Shown piece by piece: positions 1-12,100 of a DNA stretch of 64,000 nucleotides (position 1 is its first letter; each line of letters starts with the position of its first letter). A model generated the notes under the pieces. The model had not been told where the DNA came from. It was given only the letters and a program-made list of their open reading frames with translations, and ran no database searches. The position numbers were made by a program, and so were the translations under genes. The DNA is taken from assembly GCF_051020765.1 (NCBI RefSeq), contig NC_134948.1, forward strand, positions 6,874,501 to 6,938,500. The letters are read 5' to 3'. Source of the stretch: Lasioglossum baleicum. Lineage: Eukaryota; Arthropoda; Insecta; Hymenoptera; Halictidae.

Positions 1-1474
1 TCAAATTGGAGTCAATAATCAATGTGCAGAAGCTCGAAATAATTAGGTGCGAAAACGCAAATTAGTTGGAGAAACATAAATTGAACACATTGTTAAGAAT
101 TTGTTTTATAAAATGGCAATTCCGTTAACTCGCTTCTAGTGATTGGCTAACAGAAGTGCAATAATAATTTTAATCGTTCCATCGCATTTGTTTAAACAAA
201 GTGTACACGGTTACTTTTCGCGAAGCATGATAGATTAAATTGGACATGCAACTTGTTTCATTTCATTCGTGTTCGAGGCGCAAGCCGTCGCTTGGAAACA
301 CGAAAACTGATACTGCGTTTACAAATGGGCTGATGGTAAATAAACAACATTTAAATAACAATTCACACAATTACAGATGACACTCTGTGATCGTAAATTC
401 TGATCTCCAAATTCACTAATTCCACATTTTACAAATATTACTTTATACATAGATAGCAAAATTTACAAATTTCACAGTTCAAAAATTCGCAATTTTAAAG
501 TCTCTCAGTTTTACAAATTCCAAATTTTATAGACCCCAAATTCCCCAATTCCACATTTTACAAATTTTACTTTATAGATGGCAAAATTTACGAATTTCAC
601 ATTCAAGAAATTTTTTATTTTAGTCTCACAGTTTTACAAATTCCAAATTTTATAGACTCCAAATTCCCGAAAATCACCACATTTCACATATTTCACAAAT
701 CTCAAATTTTCCACATTCCACAATTTCCCAAACTCCGAATTCCCCAGTTTCTCACAAATTGCACTTTAATGTTACAGTCTGTAAAAGTCACAATAAATTT
801 CACAATTTAACTCAAATTTCAATGTCACTGCAATAGAACAAAAATATCCAATGAATAAAATTAATTCGCAAGTCAATTTAGAAACTGATTATAGCACGTT
901 ATCCATACTAAATTCGCATTCGGCAAATGAAATAGAATAGTGAAATCCACAATCCGGCGATATAATCAAGTTCATTCGTTCAATCCACTGAATATATTAA
1001 ATCTATAAGAAAGGAGAAGATTATTGTTTGCACGCAAGAGCGCATCGAGTTTGGATAACAGATCGCTCTCGGCCCATAGAATAGCAATTCGCAACTGCGG
1101 CATAGTTATCCACGTTTGGTCGCCCGATTTAATCGATCTCGAAAGTCACACGCGTGCGTGCGCTCGCAAAATTCCGCAACGATGCCCGAGATGTGTTTCT
1201 CTTTGGCCTGCGAATCGATAATTACTACAAAGAGCATAATCGCGTGCCGGCGCGGAATTAAGGAGCTGCTCTTTGTATGCTCGCGTACGGTGGCCGTGCG
1301 AAATTTCGTAGTCAAAATTTGCACTTGATTTGCAATGCTTCCACAATTTAAAAAACAAGGTATTTCTTCTTGCAAAATATTTGCAATAGCTGCAAAAAAT
1401 ATTGAAACAATGGATTAGCCCAGAAATATTTGCGACTGATTTTAAAAATCTTGAAATTTAAATACAGTAGTTAA
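1..1474. other. Gene-free AT-rich flank with one GC-rich patch
   Basis: No gene is supported here. Positions about 380-830 hold degenerate short repeats of the type 'aaattccacatttcac'. Positions 1021-1330 are much richer in GC than the surroundings and contain a perfect 11 bp inverted repeat (1226-1236 and 1267-1277, 30 nt loop). Short open frames on both strands of the patch show no recognisable protein, so a conserved non-coding element is the better guess. Confidence 0.5.
380..830. repeat. Degenerate AT-rich short tandem repeat
   Basis: Variants of 'caaattccacattttacaaa' recur every 25-35 bases with many substitutions. The same repeat style returns at 2925-3410, so the two tracts probably share an origin. 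Confidence 0.6.
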
Positions 1475-2204
1475 GTAAGGTGGAGTGGGGTAAGTGCGCC
1501 CTAGTTTTTGCAAAGTTGCACTTTAAACTGATGTATTTTCAGGCTGGTATGTAAAAACTTAACGCTCTTGGTATCAAACTCTTGCCACGGTTATTACTGA
1601 TGAATTAGTATTATGTAGGATTCTAATTTTGTCAACTACTACGCATTTGGCCCGAAAATGGGGCAAGTGCGTCTCTGAGAGTTAAAAATACTTTCAAACC
1701 TTGTTTCAAGTGCTACGGGGCAAGAAAAGAATGATTAACAAGCCTGCTATAAAATGCTCCTTATTGCATTAAATATATTGTTTAGTTTTATAGTTACCCA
1801 TACAGTACGCACTTACCCCACCGTGATAGTACGTACTTGCCCCGTGTAGTAATATTTACGGGGCAAGTGCATCTTAGTGTTTTTCTCAATAAATTTAAAA
1901 AAATACAATAAAAACTGTTTATTTAATGTAAACCTGTATATCAATATTTGTTGTACTTACTTAAAATAACAACACAGAATATATTAATAACTTGTAAACT
2001 ATTGCACGTTCAGAGGGTAGCCTCCAAGTTGTACGAGAGTACCTCGTATTATTCTTTATTCTTGGGCGACATCTATGTAGAATAGTTCATGCTAACTTAT
2101 ACTACATTAATAAATACAAACTAGAGAAATTTCGTTCATATTGTAATAAAAATCACTAATCAACGCACTTGCCCCGTTAACGCATTTACCCCACTCCACC
2201 TTAG
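1475..2204. mobile_element. piggyBac-like MITE with TTAA target duplication
   Basis: A 730 bp element is bounded by TTAA at 1471-1474 and 2205-2208. Its termini are inverted copies, 'taaggtggagtggggtaa' on the left and the complement of 'ttaccccactccacctta' on the right. The internal motif 'ggggcaagtgcg' and its complement recur at about 1660, 1805, 1830, 1860 and 2165, so the subterminal parts are also repetitive. There is no transposase frame, so it is non-autonomous. TTAA duplication is the hallmark of the piggyBac superfamily; that assignment is inferred from the target site alone. Confidence 0.8.
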
Positions 2205-2208
2205 TTAA

Positions 2209-2924
2209 ATAAATAATTGAATGATGTGTAACATGCGTATTTTATTAAAACCTACTATTTTCGTGTTATTGTTACTATTACTACTACTATTCGTGTATTT
2301 ATTATTTTGTATTTATACTACATGTAATAATTACACTTTGTTTATTATTATTACTATACATACTATTACTATGTATACTATACATACATAATTATTAATA
2401 CACACATGTATTTTAATAAATCTGCCATGCGAATTCAAGCGAATAATAAAATCCAATTTGAGAATGACACTCCGGTGAAGCAATTTATTAAGTTATAGCA
2501 AACGATGTGGAGTATAGTGAAGTTTATGCGGCTGTATTCTCAGTTTCTTCTCAGACAGCATCGCCGCCCATGAGAAACTGGTTCCACAGTTGCGCTTGGC
2601 AGGATATAATAACGCAGTCAATTTGCAAAGCACATTGACTGATGTTTATTGACCGTATTTGTTGCAGTTCGGCTCATAACCAGCGCCTCGCGTCAACCTA
2701 CTTGGTCGTTCGTTATTAAAACATCCACGAGCTTCTGTGTAATCCTTGTTTCTGTCAATTAGTTAGTTAAAAAGACTTAAATTTACATAATGGTGTCGTC
2801 GTTACAATGATTATTAATATGTAAAGTGCAAATTTTATGCAGTTATGACAGAAATGGAATTATAAAATCTCAGACAGCAGGATGATTAAACACGCAATAA
2901 AAATCTATTTGGTGGCAAATTTTG
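2209..2924. other. Gene-free AT-rich spacer
   Basis: Tri- and tetranucleotide runs of 'tattac/tatta' occupy 2250-2400. A more balanced segment at 2520-2720 contains acceptor-like sites ('tttcttctcag' near 2553, 'tatttgttgcag' near 2666), each followed by a short open frame, but nothing that can be called a gene. Confidence 0.4.
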
Positions 2925-3410
2925 TAAACCCCAAATTTCACGAGCTTCAAATTTTGCAAACCCTAAATTTCACGAGCTTCAAATTTTGCAAACACCAAAT
3001 TTCACGAGCTTCAAATTTTGCAAACCCCAAATTTTACTAATCCTAAATATTGCATCCCCACATTTCACAAATTCCAAATTTTATTAATCCCAAATTTCAT
3101 TAATCCCATATTTCACGAACTCTAAGTTTCATTGATTACAACTTTCACAAAATCTAAATTTTGCAACCCCAAATTTCACAAATTTCATAAATTCCAAATT
3201 TTGCAAACCCCAAATTTCACGAGCTTCAAATTCCACAAACTCTAAGTTTCACTGATTACAACCTTCACAAATTCTAAATTTTGCAACCCCCAAATTTCAC
3301 AAACTCCAAATTTTACCATTTTCAAGTATCACTAATTTCAAATTTCCTAATTTTGAGATTGCGTCAATTCCAAATTCCACAATATCTAAACGTCTCGATC
3401 TGCAAAATCC
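2925..3410. repeat. Tandem repeat of about 30 bp (CCAAATTTCACGAGCTTCAAATTTTGCAAA type)
   Basis: The unit 'aaatttcacgagcttcaaa' followed by 'ttttgcaaaccc' is repeated at 2925-3030 and again near 3210, with decayed units between. It matches the style of the 380-830 tract. Confidence 0.75.
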
Positions 3411-3559
3411 ATTTACCTCACAATTGTCTACTACTGTATTATTTTTAACCCACACGTTTAAAGGTACACCTAACAAGTCAAGTCTCAATTCCGGTTAATG
3501 AAATTTCGTAGTGACAGTAGCCCGATATTCGTCTACCATACCAAAACGCAGCGATGTAA

Positions 3560-3690
3560 TAGCATAAAGAAGAAGGAGAAGAAGAAGAAGAAGAAGAACT
3601 TGAAGACCTCGAAGAAGAGCCGAAAGAAGCCAAAGAAGACGACGAAGCAGGCCTCTCGGAGTCGTGCGTCGAGTGGCAGGAAGAAAACGG
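3560..3690 (+). CDS. Possible exon coding a highly charged stretch
   Basis: A purine-rich AAG/GAA tract is open in two frames and is followed at once by a near-perfect 5' splice site (GGGC then gtaagt, 3691). One frame reads a lysine/serine/arginine-rich chain (…KKSRKKPKKTTKQASRSR…) with mostly G/C-ending codons and can be extended upstream to an ATG at 3498. The other frame reads a strongly acidic chain (…ELEDLEEEPKEAKEDDEAG…) opened by a TAG just upstream. An acceptor-like 'aaaacgcag' lies at 3553-3561. Low complexity could produce both frames by chance. The frame and the gene are unresolved. Confidence 0.2.
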
Positions 3691-3691
3691 G

Positions 3692-4440
3692 CGTAAGTAC
3701 CGAGACCGGTCATTATTTATGCCATTATAGCTCAGTCTGGCCGGTTGCTTGGTTGCTTGGTTGCTGGCCGCGTAAGCTCGAGACCGCTGCCACGGACTTA
3801 ACGAGCCTTCGTTCGCGTTCGCTCTCTCGAGACCCTGATAAAAGGACTACCTTCGAACCCGCCTCTCGACGATCGCGAAAGCTACTCCTCTTCTTCATCT
3901 TCCACCTCTTCCACCTCCCCCTTCCCCTTCTTCCTCAATATTTTTTTTCTCTCTCCCTTTCTTCCGACATTATTACTCTTCGTCTCTGTTTCTCGAGCCG
4001 CGAAAAACAGAGAGATCTTCACCGAGAGTTTCTGTTTAGATGATTGATACCGGCCCGAGACGATGAAGAATGGAGTCGCCTTTCATCCCGGTTTCGTCCT
4101 CATTCTTTCGCCTGGCCACTCTCTCGCTTCCTCTACGTGGCGTCCAGGTTGATTTGCATTTACCCCCGGCACAGAACGGCGCGCGGGACCCGTTTGCCCG
4201 CGAAATTGATTGCTCGACAGCATCCGCGCGAGATTGTCTCTCGGGACCCGCTGAATGATCCGAATGATCCGATGCCCTGCGATGCACGGTGAATGGAAGC
4301 GAATAAACCGCGAGATTGCCTCCCGGGAACCTCGCTTTGTCCGATTCCAGGGCACTCGGATCACCGGGGGACGCGTTTCGACAGTTGCCGAGGAGATCTG
4401 ATCACTGCTGCATGTGCACTTGGTCTTAGCTTTCGATTTT
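3692..4440. other. GC- and CT-rich segment without a supported gene
   Basis: The stretch after the possible splice donor is GC-rich, with CTCTTC and CCTTCC runs at 3885-3960. Overlapping open frames on both strands have no recognisable domain and look like composition artefacts. Confidence 0.3.
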
Positions 4441-5115
4441 CACATCTTAACCCACCTCCCTCTAAATTGTGGCACTTAATCAGGGAATATGAGAGGGGTT
4501 GAATTTGAATGCTGTCGACCTTTTCCCAATCTTTTTCTAAATTGTGACACTTGACAAGGGAATGATGGACATAGGATGGATGAAATAGGACAACGGGGAC
4601 CAGAGTCGCCGTTTTCTTCCGACTTTTCCTGGTTTTACTCTAAATTGTTACACTTCATGAGGGGATGATGTGTGTTGAATTTCGATGCAATCGGACAACG
4701 AGCACCAGAGCCACCGTTTTCTTTCGATTTTTCCTGATCTTACTCTAAATTCTGACACGTCATGAGGGGATGATGTGTGTTGCATTTCGATGCAATCGTA
4801 AAACGGGCACCAGAGTCGCCATTTGCTTTCGATTTTTTCCTGATCTTACTCTAAATTCTGACACTTCATGAGGGGATGATGTGTGTTGCATTTCGATGCA
4901 ATCGTACAACGAGCACCAGAGCCACCGTTTTCTTTCGATTTTTCCTGGTTTTACCCTAAATTGTGACACTTAATGAGCGGATGATGTATGTTGAGTTTGG
5001 ATGAAATCGGACAACGGGGACCAGAGTCGTCATTTGCTATCGATTTTTCCTGATTTTACCCTAAATTGTTACATTTGATGAGGGGATGATGTATGTTGAG
5101 TTTGGATGAAATCGG
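4440..5115. repeat. Satellite array, about 105 bp unit
   Basis: About six copies of a unit containing 'tgaggggatgatgtgtgttg', 'ttcgatgcaatcg', 'caccagagccaccgttttct' and 'ctaaattgtgacact'. Anchors for the first motif fall at 4659, 4762, 4869, about 4970 and 5079, a spacing of roughly 100-110 bp. Minus-strand frames across the array are repeat artefacts. Confidence 0.85.
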
Positions 5116-5573
5116 ACAACGTTCTCACCGGTACAGTCTGTGGCCAAGAAGTTAGAGCTGTAGACGTACGAGTATAAACAGTGAGTCCAAGAGAGTGAGA
5201 GAGAGACAGAGAGTGATCCGTGCGAGAACACGTGCAAGAGCGAGAATCTTGTCTTATAATCATTGCATACATTCATTCATTATCATATTATTTAAATATA
5301 CTATTAATTCTTTGTCAATTCACAAGTGAACTTATTGAGATCCACCCACAAGAGCCATTTGTAATTTTTCAAAAATTGATTGAACAGTAACATTTATTAC
5401 CCCTTGCAAGTACATAATACCAAGTCAGACTTATTATTAATAGATTGTATGCATTTATGACGCAAATGAATGGGGTCTTATTCCGAACAGTAAGAACATT
5501 AATCCGCACTTCATTAAACTGCGATAAAACTTATTTGGTTGTGGAATGAAACAAGTGTTATATTTTTTTCCAT

Positions 5574-5782
5574 TTATATCAGTGAAACTGCCACAGAACA
5601 GAAATCAGTAGAACGATTCTGCAGCACGACCATAATCCCGGCGGTAGCGGGGTCAGCCCTCCGCGTCTCGTAGACCACCCTGAAGATCAAAAATCCTTTC
5701 ATCGGGCTCAAAATTAGCCGGTCACGATGGGCCCAGATGGAGGCATGGAACAGGAAGCGTACATTGATCGGGGCAGAAAAGC
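5574..5782 (-). CDS. Probable terminal exon of an unknown minus-strand gene
   Basis: On the minus strand a strong 3' splice site ('cacttttgtattccag') ends at 5783 and opens a frame of 68 complete codons ending in TAA at 5574. The encoded segment is compact and partly hydrophobic, with stretches such as PINVRFLFHASIWAHRDR, KGFLIFRVVYETRRADPATA and AGIMVVLQNRSTD; most codons end in G or C, unlike the AT-rich flanks. The acceptor implies one base of the first codon comes from an upstream exon. No family was recognised and no upstream exon was identified. It could still be a chance open frame in a conserved non-coding patch. Confidence 0.4.
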
Positions 5783-6339
5783 CTGGAATACAAAAGTGCA
5801 ACTTTAATAGTCTGTCGGAAAGGAAGAAAAACGAGACACTGCGCCGCCGCGGCGAGGAGAACGAGGAGAAAGAAAATGGCGGCGGCGCAGGGATCCGCGG
5901 CAGAAGCGAAAGAGAGAGAGAGAGAGATAGAGAAAGAGTGAGAGAGAGAGAGAGAAAAAGAGAGAGGAAAGCGCGAGAAACAGGCGTGTCCGTGAATTAA
6001 GTGGAAAAACGTGTTGATTTCACGCACGGCACCGAATTAAGAGCACAAAGGCGACGGTTTAAAAGGGGCTTTGTCCTCGCAAATGGGAAACCGTCGGGGA
6101 CACGGCCTCCGTGGACGAGGATACGCCGCTGTTATCAATACGATTATACCGTAATCTCGATACCTTCGAGATTTAATAACGAAACGAGATCGTTGGTGGT
6201 CTCTCTGACACCCCTACCGAACCCCCGGGGGCTTTTTATGGTGTGCTGGAGACGTCACGGAAGCCCACAATCTTCACACTGTTCTTCGTCTCTTCATCTT
6301 CTTTGACTGGTCTCCCCTGTGAAATTCTGGCGGCGGAGT
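5783..6339. other. Spacer with GA-rich microsatellite
   Basis: No gene is supported. A GC-rich piece (5840-5900) is followed by a GAGA run and by a balanced segment at 6000-6240 with no recognisable frame. Confidence 0.4.
5905..5985. repeat. GAGAGA microsatellite
   Basis: Imperfect (GA)n with occasional AT and AAA interruptions. Runs of this type occur in insect promoters and introns as GAGA-factor sites, but no function is shown here. Confidence 0.85.
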
Positions 6340-6970
6340 TCAGACTGTGGCACAAAATTGAAAGACAATTAGTAGACCGAGCATCTTTGTGTAAAATAAA
6401 AATTGTGTGCGTCGATATTGTGAGGCATAGGAACCATATAAAAATTCTGGGAGCGTCGGGACAGTGGTGGAAATTACACTGAAAGACAATTTTTAGTGGA
6501 GCGAGCATCTTTATGTAAAATAAAAATTGTGTGCGTCGATATTGTGAGGCATAGGAGTCGATTAAAAATTCTAGGAGCGTTCGGACAGTGGTAAAATTAT
6601 ACTGAAAGACAATTATTAGTAGATCGAGCATCTTTGTTTAAAATAAACATTGTGTGCGTCGATATTGTGAGGCATAGAAACCATATAAAAATTCTGGGAG
6701 CGTTGGGACAGTGGTGGAAATTATACTGAGAGACAATTTTTAGTGGAGCAAGCATCTTTGTGTAAAATAAAAATTGTGTGCGTCGATGGTGAGGCATAGG
6801 AGTCGATTAAAAATTCTGTGAGCGTTCGGACAGTGATAAAATTATACTGAAAGACAATTATTAGTGGAGAGAGCATCTTTGTGTAAGATCAAAATTGTAT
6901 GCGCCCATTTCAAGACACAGGAGCCAAATAAAAATTCCGACAGCGTTGAGACAGTGGTAAAATTCATTCT
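6340..6970. repeat. Satellite array, 120-124 bp unit, related to a local MITE
   Basis: Five units share 'gaaagacaattattagtgga', 'gagcatctttgtgtaaaata', 'gtgtgcgtcgatattgtgag' and 'gagcgttcggacagtgg'. The GTGTGCG motif falls near 6405, 6529, 6652, 6776 and 6896. The core 'atctttgtgtaaaataaaaat … aggagccatataaaaatt' matches the left part of the MITE at 20704-20834, so the array appears to have been amplified from it. A last decayed piece continues to about 7015. Confidence 0.85.
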
Positions 6971-8684
6971 AACAGAGTGATTAACAATTTGTGGGTCTTC
7001 CTGCAAAATAAAAATTATTCCTATGCCAAAGCAAGGACTTGAGGCTACTAGTTGGGAAATTTTATGCGATAGACGCCATATTGGACTCGGGAGTCTATCC
7101 CCTGAGGCTGCAAACGAATAATTGAACTGTGTTGAGACTTTGATATTGATCTAATTTCGCGAGGAGGATGATGTTAGTATTTTTTAGAAAATATTTACTT
7201 ACAGAAGGAAAAATGCCAAAATTAGCTTTATTGTATGAAGCGTCCCCCCAATTAAAATTAGGATTCCGGAGGACATTTTACTTGACTGAACACAATGTTA
7301 TGGGAGGAAACTTGTAATTTTTGAAGTTCGGAGGCTTCCGAAGCGGAGGATGGTTACGATCGATATTCAAAGCTCGAAATTTCCGGTGAACCGGTTCGCA
7401 AAGAAGAACGTTCACGAGGAATTCGCTCGGCGGGCTCGTAAATAAGGTATTAAAAATGCTTCCAATGTTTCGCCGCGGCCGGGCAATTATTGCTATTAAG
7501 CGAAAAAGTACGAGCTTGCTACTTTCCAGTTCGAAATTCCGTCTAATTTAATATCCTTCGCCGATAAATCATCCGGGGCTTTCTAATTTGGTAGGAGGTC
7601 CTGTTGGCCCGAACCAAAATTGGCCCTTTGTCGGAGGCCTGGCCGAAGTGCGAAGAATCCCATTAAACGCCATAAAGGAAGAATTTCTTTTTTCTCTCTA
7701 TCTTCCTCCCTCTCTCGCACCTCCCCTTCCTCCTGCTCCCCGCTCGCTCTCTCTCTCCCTCTTTCTCTCTTTACCTTGCTCCCTTTTCCTCTTTTGTGGC
7801 TCCTCTTCTTCTACCTGTGTTCCAGTTCTTCGACAGTTCTGCTCAGTTATTCCGTGTATTAATTATCTCGCGATTCAATCGACCGATTACCAAAACTATC
7901 CTGATTCTTCATTTGAAACGCTGCTAAACGCTTAATACTAAATTAGTTAGAAAATTTCAATTCACACATAGTCGTAATCAAATTTTGTTGGCTTAAAATC
8001 ACAAATCTTCACCGAATGTAAGGAGACCAAAAAGAGCATCTAGACTATTCTAGACTCGCACAGAACTAATAACAAAATCGTCAATAAAATTTTGTAATCG
8101 TAAAAAAACTTACAGAATTATTGGTAATGTTCAAATATTAATAACCATACTAATTTAGATGATAATAAAATGAAATCTGTGCGAAAGTGCTCTGTACACC
8201 TACGTGAAAAACTTTTGTGATACAAGAATTCACACAATTTTCCTTAAAACACTTGAAAATCGCCAATGAACGGACGCTGTTTTAGAGATTGTTTAAGAAC
8301 GCAAAGCGTGCCTTAAAATCTCTTGACTTTCGATGAAGTTTACTACTTCACGGGTGTACAAATAGAAAAAACAACCTTATTCTTCAGACCTTTAACTACG
8401 ACGGATAACAAAAATGTTATGACATACGCAAAAATTTAGAAATCGACTTTTCTCCACTTTTTTCAGGCCAAATAGACCACTGTGCGTCGTAACCATTCTT
8501 ATAGCAAAGCAAAAAATTACGTCAAATGACCTAAGGAACCACCCCTTTCAAGGTTCTGCTACATTTTTGGGAAACACTGCACTCTTAATTCTTTTTCTCA
8601 TGTTTGTGAATGTCGAACAAATACAAACAATGAATATAATCATTTCTCTGCACACTAATAGGAAATACATAAAGTGTAATAATT
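6971..8684. other. Gene-free region
   Basis: A balanced-GC patch at 7340-7680 and a CT-rich run at 7680-7800 stand out from AT-rich flanks. Neither gives a recognisable frame with splice borders. Nothing else is supported. Confidence 0.4.
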
Positions 8685-9121
8685 AGACTGTGAATGAAAA
8701 GACGCAGGAGCCAAATAAAAATTTCATTCTTCTTTTAATTATCTGATTATTAGATTATGTAATTAAATAAACAAAATTAACTAAACTGAATTTTATTAAC
8801 ACAAGCAAACGAACTAAGGAGCACAAAGAAAACACGTCTTTTAGGTTTAAATGCCACACGTCAAGTGAGGATCACTCGGGCTAGAAAGTAGAACGATGCA
8901 TCAAACAAACAACCAACTATTTCATAAACAAACTGAAACATACCAATATTGAATCATATCGAATCGATTATAATCGAACATTAGATTAATTTTTACAAGT
9001 TTCAACACTGATTAAGCTGAAGCCAATATGCTGATATCTGTATAAATCTTTTTATTATGTCCATTGCTTTAAATTGTGCTTACCCATTTTCGTCATAAAT
9101 GCATAAAATCCGCAGTCTAGT
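8685..9121. mobile_element. MITE copy with TAGACTGCGG termini (long version)
   Basis: The left end reads 'ttagactgtgaatg' and 'gacgcaggagccaaataaaaa', matching the interior of the copy at 20704. The right end 'gcataaaatccgcagtcta' closes at about 9120 and is the inverse of the family's left end. The copy is longer than the compact one at 20704, so it carries an internal insertion or is a composite. Confidence 0.55.
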
Positions 9122-12100
9122 AATAATAGTTAATAAACATAGCTAATGTGTTCCGAACACTATAAGCAAACATTTACAATAAATTACGTCAATCAAACTA
9201 GACTAATTACACGTCAACACGATACAGTAACTCAATCAAGAAAAGAAATGAAGATCGCATTCACTCGTAAATCATCTATAATAATAAATAAAAAATTTGA
9301 AATGCGGCTTCCATTGAAGCTGTCGTTGCGGACAATTAACGGATCGCGAACTTTTGTGGAGGATCTGCGCAAATAGCCGAGTTCAAAGGAGATTCGCCGA
9401 CACAATACACCGCGGCGCGCCGCTGACGTAGCACGTCGATGCAATAGCTGTTTGTACCTACATGCATATGTAACCATACTACACCTATAATAACCGTGTG
9501 CAATGCTTTGCCAATCATGGCTCGCGAGCTTGACAAGCTCGAATCCCTGTTACGTTCCCGCAAAAGAGAAAAGTTCGGGATCTTGACGTGAACAAGATGG
9601 AGGCTCTCTTGATGTATTGACAACCGCTCGCGCGAATTTGAAACGTGCAATTTCCCGATCAAGCGGAATCTTGATTAACTGAATTTCATTTAACACTTTT
9701 CTTGAATAACCACCTGCCCTTGTCGGTTTCTTGTTTTGTAATTAACGCGATCGCCCGAACTCCTTCAGGAAATAATTAAAATGGCCCGATGCTGTTGCAA
9801 CATAGAAGTCGAATCTTGTTAATGCCACTCCGTAATCTTCGTGTCGTTGTTGTAATTGGGTTCTTCTGGATTGATGACGTGCATTTTCACGGATTTGGTA
9901 ATTCGTGAATTTATGAGGTGTGTGGTCTTCGGGATTTTAATGGCACACGAAGAGTTATTATTATTATTATATACGGACCGAGGTCCTTTTATACAAATGT
10001 GTACAGTTGGGAAACGGCGGAAGGCTTTCGAATAAATTATGAATGGATTAAATGGATTATTAAGTAAACGAAAAAATAGGACTTTTGATAGCGCCCTAGA
10101 TCGATCTTGTATCTAGCGTTTTCGACTAGTGAAAAACCCCGTGTTTGTATTATCGATAAATGAGAAGGCGAATCCCGCATCCTTGCAATCCTAGAAACCA
10201 GTCTACCCCCTTAAAAATTACTTTCATTGCTGAAATAGCGATCGCAATTTTTGGAAACGGTAGGGGGACAGAGACCAACGCAGTTTTCTCAGGTATATAC
10301 AATAATTTATTTAACCACGAAGCAATGTTTACAGTTACGGGCATCTTCGTGTGAGTACGATCGAGTACATTAATTATATTGCGCTTGCAGATCATTCGTC
10401 AATCATTCGCGGATCATTCTCGTATACGACGGACTCGCAAGCAATCTTATTTAAGAAAATCATTTTACAGGCAGATATAAACATTCGTTGTATAAATTCG
10501 GACACTAATCGAGCAAACTTATTCGTACTATTTTTGACAAATATTTTTCGTACAACGAAAACTCGAGATTTTGTTAAATGTAAATGAAGGAATCGACATG
10601 TTCGAGGTCTTTCAGTCGTAAAAAATGCAAACAACATCAAAATTGTACAACAAGTTCATCAACTAATGTTAACTTTGTTTCAAGTTGAATAATTATTATC
10701 CTTAATAGTTATCTTGTTTTTTTTCGGAACATTGGAACAATGGCTGGCCTGCAATGCTGTATCCGCCATCTTGAAAATCGAGAAGGTACAGTTCATTTCG
10801 AGTCTGCGCCATTTTACGTGATCGTTATTAGTCGTGGAAATGATTTTTCCGACTCGATTCAATACTTCCTGCGGTATATTCTCTATAAAATAATGTACAA
10901 AATTTCAAAATCTACATTACATATATTATTTTTACACGAAACGAAAGGGGATCTTATTTGTGTAAATAATTTTGCCACTGTCTCTTTATTCGGTATCGTT
11001 GAACAGCTGGTCCAACTGGAAATTATACAATTACCTATGAGGGATGATAGAGTGACTATTAGGAGCTACAAGTATACATACATATTATGTAGTTACGAGC
11101 TTGTTCGATTCTCACAGTGAATTCTCAAGTTTCGAGTGCTTGCAATCGCTTGCGGGTACAGTCGTCGACAAAAATACCCACAGAATGAAAAACACAGACT
11201 ATTCTTCGAATTTTCAATTTTCCATGAAAATACAGATCGATTAAAATCATGTTCGTGAGAAATAATGTGAAGATAATATTTCACGAATACTTTTTCCTCC
11301 GACTGTACCTCGAATAACACGTTTTTAATACTTCTTTACATATTCTGCGGTTTTCTTGAGCGTTTTTAACTGTCTGTCAAGTAAACTTCACATTTCTCGT
11401 CATTTTCCGCCATCAGTATACGATTTAAGTACTCTTACCGCGTGTTACATAACCTCAAATATTGTCAGAATGCTCGAGGAATTTCTTTCCTCAGAGACTT
11501 CTTGCATCGGAATTGTTTGCCGTCAATTTTTTATGTTTTTACCGTGTCTTTAGCACGGTGAAACCTCTATTGTTCAATACTGTGACATAATACTATGGCG
11601 GCGCCCACGTTATGTCCCACTTTAATTTACAAACAATCCTTTATTATGAAAAAATTGTACAAAACTTGACTACTCGTTTACGAGTTTCTAGTTCTGTAAT
11701 ATTGTTTTTTGACACTATAACTTCGAAATTTTTTACCGAACGAAATACTATTTTTGTTAAGCAAACATCTCTAGAATTTCTTTTGATTTTAACATTTTTA
11801 TAAAATGGTCCATTTTCATTAATTTCGCAATGGAGGATTTACTGCGCATTGTCAGACGTATTCAAACTTCGAACTCACTTCGAACATTCAAATATTCAAA
11901 TATTCCCGCGTGTTCGACCATGATTCCATATTTTCACCGTCCCATAATTCTTCGTTGGGGTACGCGCACGTGATACAACGTCACGAGAGAAATGTCCGTG
12001 TTTCCGTTCGTTAAATATGTTACTAAACTTTAAATATATTATTATATTCAATTTATCTCGATTTATACCTCTATCTATCACTTCCCATCATACTTTGTGC

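Noticed and set aside
380..830. CRISPR-like spaced repeats
   Set aside because: Units are degenerate, have no constant spacers, and the genome is eukaryotic.
3498..4043. 181-codon plus-strand frame
   Set aside because: The first part is a low-complexity Lys tract and the rest reads through a consensus donor into CT-rich sequence; only the part before 3691 could be exonic.
4760..4969. Minus-strand 69-codon frame with repeated FRVK/FRVRSGK blocks
   Set aside because: It is a translation of the 105 bp satellite.
6236..6797. Minus-strand frames of 66-131 codons
   Set aside because: They are repeat translations of the 120-124 bp satellite; the same peptide recurs with every unit.
9480..9560. 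tRNA-like 'gacaagctcgaatccct'
   Set aside because: No acceptor stem, D-arm or complete cloverleaf can be folded around it.
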